Positions 58,293 to 64,000 of a DNA stretch of 64,000 nucleotides are shown in pieces. Origin of the DNA: Byssochlamys sp. IMV 00236 (taxonomy: Eukaryota; Ascomycota; Eurotiomycetes; Eurotiales; Thermoascaceae); NCBI GenBank assembly GCA_001931875.2, contig MSJH02000546.1:62001-126000 (forward strand). Direction: 5' to 3'. Under the pieces are notes generated by a model. It ran no database searches. It was not told where the DNA came from and worked only from the letters and a program-made list of their open reading frames with translations. How positions within the stretch are numbered: position 1 is the stretch's first letter; every line of letters starts with the position of its first letter. A program made the position numbers and the translations under genes.

Positions 58293-59435
58293 TCAAGTAC
58301 CATTGACAACTCTCATGCGCGACAACAAATCTGCAGCCAATAATTTGTGAACACCGGACGTCGGATGGTAGTCGTTGAACCAGAAACAGCCTTTTCCCTG
58401 ACATTTCGCATCTTCGAACCCGTAGAAAGGGGCGTTGTCAAGCATTTCTGTCATGAAAGTCCAAGTATCATGTTCTAGCACCGAGGTCTATAAATATACT
58501 TAGTACTGGCTTTGTCCATATCCTTGTACATACTTCCGGACATACATCTGGATGGTTTTGGCTAAACGCGTGGATTTTATCCTTCAATGCCTGGTTGTAT
58601 CGCTGCACAAACTCTGCGTGCACGGCCGTGTGATTCTCTCCCTTGATCCGAGGTGATCGAGTCGTCGGTGGGATATTGAGAAATATAAATCGGCGCGCAT
58701 TAGCCTCATAGAGATCTTTAACAAGGTTAAAGTAACACTCAAGCAGAACTGGAAGCGTGGAATCGACATCCGCCGTTATATACGAGTCTCCGATGCTTGG
58801 GACGATAGAAGAGTCAGATGACCCTCTTTACATCGAGACGGAACAATAAATCAAATATTGACATACTCGTTGATACCGATCCAGATAGCAAATATAGAAT
58901 TGCCTGATCTCCAAGGAGCCCAGGCGGGCTGCGATGCATAATGAATTGCGAACGACTTAACCTGCGATACCAGGTCTCCAGGTACGCCGCGGATCACTGA
59001 ATTGTTAATGCATGCGCCGCTGATAGCGAGATTATAGTTTAGTATGAGACTTGTGTTGAGCACTGCTGTTAGATATCCCACCAAGTTGATACCTCCCGCT
59101 GATGTGCCTTCGCCTAGTGGTGAATTAGTTCTTCTCGAGATGCCGCGTGGAAGGGAAATGGGAGAAACGAGAACCTACCCAGGGAAGGGTTTCCCATAGG
59201 ATTCTCAGCAGAAGGATACGTCCCATGTGGATTGAATCCAGTGGATGTATATGAGTCTCCGCTTTTGATCGGTTAGGGGTCATTCATCCCACAAGAAGAA
59301 ATTGCAGAAATTGCGAGATGCATACAATGTGAAGAAATAAGTGGTTCCATTCATTCCTGCGGAGCTAATAGTGACTATCATAGCACAAATGACGGTTGTC
59401 AGGTATAGGAAGGCCTTCAATTTAAGAAGATACAT
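58293..59435 (-). CDS. secreted SGNH/GDSL-family esterase (CE16-like)
   Basis: Five exons, 59435..59326, 59261..59179, 59113..58867, 58795..58546 and 58487..58293 (introns 64, 65, 71, 58 nt), give 294 residues. A hydrophobic signal peptide (MYLLKLKAFLYLTTVICAMIV) is followed by the nucleophile block FFTFGDSYTSTGFNP, with a phase-2 intron splitting the FG just before the GDS serine. Block III is IWIGINDIGDS and the terminal His block WFNDYHPTSGVHKLL. Oxyanion Gly lies in SGACIN. Fungal secreted members act as acetyl-esterases on hemicellulose oligosaccharides or as related lipases. The usual Asp three residues before the catalytic His is Asn here (N-D-Y-H), with an Asp at -2. Confidence 0.82.
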
Positions 59436-59723
59436 TCTAGTTCACAACTAGACTTTGATAGTGTACGGTGTATGGACAAGCACTTTCCAGTCAACAATCA
59501 TATTATAGGTAGTGGAGATCCGTCTTTGTGTAAATTCGTAGAGGGAAAGAAGTGACAACATGATATGAGTGCTTTCCATTTCCATAGCGGCAAGTAGTGT
59601 TTATTGTCAATCCTGGAAGATACGCGAGACGGAAAAGGACCATTGAACTCAAGGTCGCAAGAAATGCAAGTGAGCTGTTTTAATTTCCCGCTAATGGTGA
59701 AGAGACGAAGAACCCAACTATTT

Positions 59724-60722
59724 TCAAAAACTCATCCTCATTCCGCCGTTCGCACACACCACACTTCCAGTACACCAGGCCGCATCGGGTGTACAAAGCA
59801 TTCCCACGATCCCAGCAACCTCACTGGGGAAACCCGGTCTGCATCCGCCCATCTTCTCCTTGACCATCTTGGCTTGTTCCTCCGTTAGACCTGCCAGTTC
59901 CTTCTCGTAGTCTACCACCCGGGAAAGAGGCGTATGATCCTGCCATCCCTGCATTTGCTTGAAGAACTCGTCTCCCACCTGGAAATACATATCACTACAG
60001 ACGGGACCTGGATTGATAGCATTAACAGTGGCTCGGTCTGCCAGTTCCCGCGCCCATGTTCGCGTCATCGCTTCTAGTGCTGCCTTCGTACCGCCGTAGA
60101 CGGCTTGGCCCTTGAATCCGATGGTCGAGGAGACGCTGGATGTACTGATGATGCGACCTGACTTGTCCGTGGGCAAATATGGCGCGCATGCTTGTGTCAG
60201 AAGTAGAGGGGCTAGCACGTTGATCACGTAGTGCCAGTTGAAGTAGTCGCGATCCATGGGACCTTTTGCAGGGTCATTTAGAAATCGATCTTTGGATACT
60301 CCAGCATTATTAATCAAGATATCAATTTGGAACTTCCCATCCGGTCTGGTAAAGTTCCGTTTGGCTGCCGCTACAATCTTTTCCACTGCATCTTCTGTCT
60401 TCAGGAGATCTGCTTCGACGTTCGTACAACGAATTGAGTGCACTTTTGAGAGATAGTTGCAGAGTCTCTCCGTCTTTTCCCGTGAAGGTTCAGATTCATA
60501 GGGGATGAGCAGGGAACAACCCTTCGCAGCGAGGTTGCGTGCTATGGCCTCACCGATTCCTGCGTCAGGAGCCAGTATAATGAGCATTTGATTTCAATTT
60601 CGTACTAAATGTCTCTTGAATTGCTGAATACTGATTTGGAAAGCATGCATACCTTGAGCTCCACCGGTGACGATACCAAATTTCCCGTCTAGAGGCAGGG
60701 CAGCTGTCTGTGTGGGCGACAT
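59724..60722 (-). CDS. short-chain dehydrogenase/reductase (classical SDR)
   Basis: Two exons, 60722..60653 and 60559..59724, with a 93-nt intron (donor GTATGC, acceptor GCAG), give 301 residues. The Rossmann motif TGGAQGIGEAIA spans the intron. NNAG follows, then a Ser in STSSVSSTIG and the active-site YGGTK with Tyr and Lys at normal spacing, then NPGPVCSDM. These mark a classical NAD(P)-dependent SDR, close in style to 3-oxoacyl-ACP reductase-like enzymes. A read-through start in the intron (giving MLIILAPDAG) would destroy the first glycines, so the two-exon model is preferred. Substrate unknown. It lies next to an esterase gene on one side and a MARVEL gene on the other. Confidence 0.88.
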
Positions 60723-62095
60723 TATAGAAGTAAAACGTTAAAGAGTATACTGAAGACTTCCAAATGGTCAAGATACGAATCAAGTGAAAACAGAAAGGGA
60801 CCATAGCGACCACGGTTCGAGTCGGTGATGGCAACATTTTAATACAGCATACTGAAGACCCATTGATAGGAGTGGATTGCATTCAGGCTGTTTAGCAAAT
60901 ATCATCAGATTTCACTCCATAAATAAGTAGGTGTCTGATGCTTGTCTACTTGGATATACATAGTATAACGGTTAGCAAGGGTCTCGTGCTCACACGGGGA
61001 AATTATCCGACTGGGCAAATAGATACATTTTGCCGGCGGGTTAATTGAAAAGAGTATTCAGGTGGTTCTCCCGTGACATGAAAGGGCAAATATTGATGGT
61101 ATGAGATATTTTTATCTTTGAGCTCGGTGATTAACTAGTCGTTGCCCAGCACATGACTGCAATTGACAACTACTGTAGACGAAAGAGTGTCCATGACTAC
61201 ACGGTAGAGAAGTAAACAATCATATTGAACTATATAACAGAAGAAATGCAAGAGAACGGGTACCTGACTTCCTTCTTAACCCATACCCAATCAGAGAAGA
61301 ACAGAACATCACCAAGTCCTTTCTCGCGTTGTATTTGGCCCTTGTAAAGGTAAAGCCGCGGACTCTGTCACCTAGAATAACTGGACTTCCCACTCCAGCT
61401 AGCGGTAGTATGCAGATACCTCTGTAATAGGATTGAGAATGAATGTAGAGACATCAAAAATAAAAACGCTTTTGTCCATTGTATGGCGGGGTAGAGCCAG
61501 ATGACTTGTCTCGAGGCTATTCGCACCCAATTATTTGGCCTAGCTTGGCATAAATAGTCGCCTCGCGCGGATGTGGGTGGATATATCAACACCTCCTCGA
61601 CTTGCCATATCTCGAGAACTCGGCGACAGCCTAGCCTCTGTATCGCTTGAGTCTGTCGACTCTTGAGATATCTGGTGTTGTGGAGACTCTTGGCTGTGGC
61701 GGAGCCTCGCGAATACGAGAATGAAGTATTCCTACAATGGTTAGATCCGTTATACTGATGCGGCGGTCTCGCAAGATGAAGATAGTCTTGACTAGCAGTC
61801 GATGTTCTTTCCCATCATGATTGGAAGATAACATAGCTTCTCGAGCACATGGGCACGCAGTACTGGAGTCAAGTCGATCGACGGTAGAGTCTGCCTTACC
61901 AGAAGCTTGTGCGCCATGTTCGCATAGTGTGCATGATAGTAACCACCAGCCTTGTGAGCTGGCTCTCGTATACGAAGTCCAAGGAGGTAGGTCCCCGCCT
62001 GAAAATATAACCAGAATCGAGTCCCACTTTTGTGCCAGAGATATCTCTCTTTTTATGTAGTTGCAAGGTTAGATATCTATATTTTATCGCCCTTC
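60723..62095. other. divergent intergenic region
   Basis: 1.37 kb between the SDR (-) and the MARVEL gene (+). It includes frames such as 61834..61631 (-) without domains. Presumed promoters of both genes. Confidence 0.4.
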
Positions 62096-62765
62096 ATGCT
62101 CGCCCTCCATATCGCTCTCTACGCGCTTCTAGGCGCATCTCTCGCGTTTGCAGTCATAGAGCTAGGCTTGAGCGCACATATTGCCTCTCTGTATGATCAC
62201 ATTCCGGTGCCAGAGTATGATTATTACAATGGCTACTCCTATGAAGTGGTGGACATCAAGCCGCCTCCTATTCTCGATTTCATCATTTTCTCCTCCGCGT
62301 GGAGTGTGTTAATCACAGGAGTCGCCTTCTTCCTGTCTTGGTTCTACAGACAAAAAGAGAATACACTTGCCACTAACAAGTGGATTTCCGTTGGCCTCAT
62401 CGCGATGTACTTTGTCACCTGGGTGTTCTGGTTGGCGTCTTTCGCATATATTGAATCGCGTCTGGGAGGATACTCGAGCGGGTCATCCTATTTGGATGCT
62501 ATGATTGCCTTCGCAATACTACTTTGGTGAGTCTACCTTTGATACTCGAGCTGTTGCGTGAGACAATATAATTGACCATGAAAACTCCACCAGGCTTTTC
62601 TTCCTGGCTCTATTCATCCTGACTATTATCGCTATATGCGGTGTCTTGAAGTCAGACTTGCCCGGATATATGCCTTTCAAAATTGCAAATGTGGATGCTG
62701 CTCACAGCGCAGATCCTGCAGAGCTGGAAGCCCCAGAGATGGAAAGAGCTGAGGTTGCAGCGTAA
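62096..62765 (+). CDS. MARVEL-domain-like four-helix membrane protein
   Basis: Two exons, 62096..62526 and 62594..62765, with a 67-nt intron (donor GTGAGT, acceptor CCAG), give 200 residues. Four hydrophobic helices are visible: about 2-24 (LHIALYALLGASLAFAVIEL), 60-82 (FIIFSSAWSVLITGVAFFLS), 97-120 (WISVGLIAMYFVTWVFWLAS) and 134-163, the last spanning the intron (AMIAFAILLW then LFFLALFILTIIAI). The loop between helices 1 and 2 is Tyr-rich (EYDYYNGYSYE). The acidic tail ends EAPEMERAEVAA. The four-helix M-shaped plan fits fungal MARVEL proteins of the plasma membrane or vesicles; precise role unknown. The start is the second in-frame ATG, directly before helix 1. Confidence 0.75.
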
Positions 62766-63100
62766 ATACGGGTTGTTTTCACCTTGGCGCCAGGAGTTGG
62801 ATGACTTGTCGTGATCCATGAATCGATGTTTTGGGAAGAAGGATGACTGAAAGTCTGAATAGGTCATCTACGATGTAACATTTCCATTGATACCCATAAA
62901 CTAATATGGAAAAATTAATTACGTGAGATATATTCTCTCTCCATATATGAAGATGTCCTGATGATAAGTTGTCCTGCTAGCCCATAGGCATTCCTGGAAA
63001 CAATAACATCATAACTATGATCCAAATAACATTGAATACAATATGTCGACCACTGAGACTCTTCAGTGAACCTACATGGCATAACAACAGTTATAACTCC
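62766..63100. other. convergent intergenic region
   Basis: 335 bp between the MARVEL gene stop (+) and the MBL gene stop (-). No feature recognised. Confidence 0.5.
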
Positions 63101-64000
63101 TCATAATCGCGGACGCAGAAACCGCGACTCATTCCGGCTATCCTCCTCCCACTCAACATCATGAGCGAAAATGATCTCTACACCCTTCCGCTCTAACTCC
63201 CGGATCCTACCAATAGTCTCCTCGGCTACCTTCTTATCCGCATGGATGCAACACACATGTCCTTCTAGGTCGTGCCATTCCCCAATCTTTTTCTGCCCAC
63301 GCATGATCCTTCTGTCATGACAAGCATCGCCGGCCAGGTATAAATATCTCTCAGGGGCCGTCTTTGCCAGAAGGTTAATATGCCCAGGTAAATGGCCCGG
63401 GGCGTCGACGATATAGAGACTTCCATCTTTGAATGAGTCGATGATAGAACCTAGGTCAGAATGAGTTGTCCATGGTTGGCGAAAGTCGGGTTCGCCGATT
63501 GGGATAAGCTGGTGTAGAGTGTCCGTAGAAGTAATGTTGGGATCGCTTAGTTCAATCGTCCTGTCTTGGGGAAGAAGATCTCGTTCGAAGAAAGAGTGGC
63601 TGCCATGGAGTGTATCATGCTTCCCATGGAGGAGACTCGTTGTTTTATTACCAACAATGAAGATACTTCTTGGAAAGTCACGAGGTTCTCCGATATGATC
63701 CCAGTGAACCTGTAATAGGGAATCAGCATAGAAATAAGTAAAAAGGAAAAGGGTAATATATCCACATACGTGAGAACAAATAACATAATCTATATCATTC
63801 GGCGTTAAGCCACCTGCTGCAAGACTTTTGACAACATCTGGATCTGTAGTAAGAGGTTGTCTTGTTGCTATATGGCGCCTAATCAGCTCTGGATAACGGT
63901 CTGTATTTCGTCGCAGTCCCAGGTCAAAGACAATACGGGTCAACTTCTTCGACACTGGATGTTGATGCTGGATGAGAAATGATAAAGAGGGCACAGTCCG
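63101..64000 (-). CDS. metallo-beta-lactamase-fold hydrolase (AHL-lactonase-like), 5' truncated by the window
   Basis: Exon 63770 to beyond 64000 and exon 63709..63101, split by a 60-nt intron (donor GTATGT, acceptor ACAG), give at least 280 residues. Splicing creates the complete metal motif SHVHWDHIG (HxHxDH). Further ligands are in PGHLPGHINLLA, AGDACHDRR and the terminal FAHDVEWEED. The start of the frame reads VPSLSFLIQH at the window edge and KLTRIVFDLGLRR just inside it, so only a short N-terminal part is missing. The family resembles AiiA/AttM-type lactonases and fungal secondary-metabolite hydrolases; substrate unknown. The intron is a multiple of three without stops, so an unspliced reading would stay open but lose the active-site motif. 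Confidence 0.85.
   Translation of the reverse strand, partial: RTVPSLSFLIQHQHPVSKKLTRIVFDLGLRRNTDRYPELIRRHIATRQPLTTDPDVVKSLAAGGLTPNDIDYVICSHVCGYITLFLFTYFYADSLLQVHWDHIGEPRDFPRSIFIVGNKTTSLLHGKHDTLHGSHSFFERDLLPQDRTIELSDPNITSTDTLHQLIPIGEPDFRQPWTTHSDLGSIIDSFKDGSLYIVDAPGHLPGHINLLAKTAPERYLYLAGDACHDRRIMRGQKKIGEWHDLEGHVCCIHADKKVAEETIGRIRELERKGVEIIFAHDVEWEEDSRNESRFLRPRL

Noticed and set aside
60800..60840. GGTTCGAGTCGG resembling a tRNA T-arm
   Set aside because: One stem mismatch and no D-arm, anticodon arm or acceptor stem around it; it lies in the SDR 5' flank.

Overview
This window is nuclear DNA from a filamentous ascomycete, most likely Aspergillus or a close Eurotiales relative. Genes carry short introns (mostly 49-120 nt) with GTRWGY-type donors, CTRAY-like branch points and YAG acceptors. 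Intergenic spacers are 0.3-4 kb. Several products are best matched by Aspergillus proteins: EglC, GldB, ZafA and an HmbB-like mitochondrial HMG protein. I rebuilt the exon structures by eye from splice signals and reading-frame continuity. No database search was possible, so family names rest on recognised motifs.

Layout. 0.8-9 kb: TIM44 (-), mitochondrial ribosomal protein uS11m (+) and a 1298-residue VPS9/ankyrin/PX protein like yeast Vrl1 (+). 9.8-18.4 kb: a single-pass membrane protein (-), an 80-residue I78-type proteinase-inhibitor-like gene made of three small exons (+), a Fyv6/FAM192A splicing-factor-like gene (-), NADP-dependent glycerol dehydrogenase gldB (+) and a fungal protein of unknown role (+). 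20.5-34.5 kb: a PGAP4-like (GT109) membrane glycosyltransferase, the CK2 beta regulatory subunit, an eroded kinase-like pseudogene in a TA-rich spacer, GPI-anchored GH17 glucanase eglC, kynurenine formamidase bna7, eIF3h and a mitochondrial carrier. 35.4-42.1 kb: one giant, disordered, repeat-rich protein of about 2110 residues, the most unusual gene here. 42-46 kb: a 4 kb stretch with no gene I can support.

46-57.8 kb: a mitochondrial two-HMG-box protein and DEAD-box helicase prp5 share a 444 bp promoter with two CACGTG sites. Then come a run of 20 N inside poly-A, a small predicted myristoylated/palmitoylated protein, the zinc-responsive regulator zafA (six exons) and a small mitochondrial-type protein. 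58.3-64 kb: a secreted SGNH/GDSL esterase, an SDR oxidoreductase, a MARVEL-domain membrane protein and a metallo-beta-lactamase-fold hydrolase cut by the window edge; this end looks like accessory metabolism.

Most of the window is core housekeeping: mitochondrial import, translation and nucleoid; spliceosome (Prp5, Fyv6-like); translation initiation; NAD synthesis; signalling. Head-to-head pairs are common. The best candidates for undescribed biology are the giant repeat protein, the small cysteine-free I78-like protein, the dual-acylated small protein, and in-frame stop-free introns in prp5 and the giant gene.
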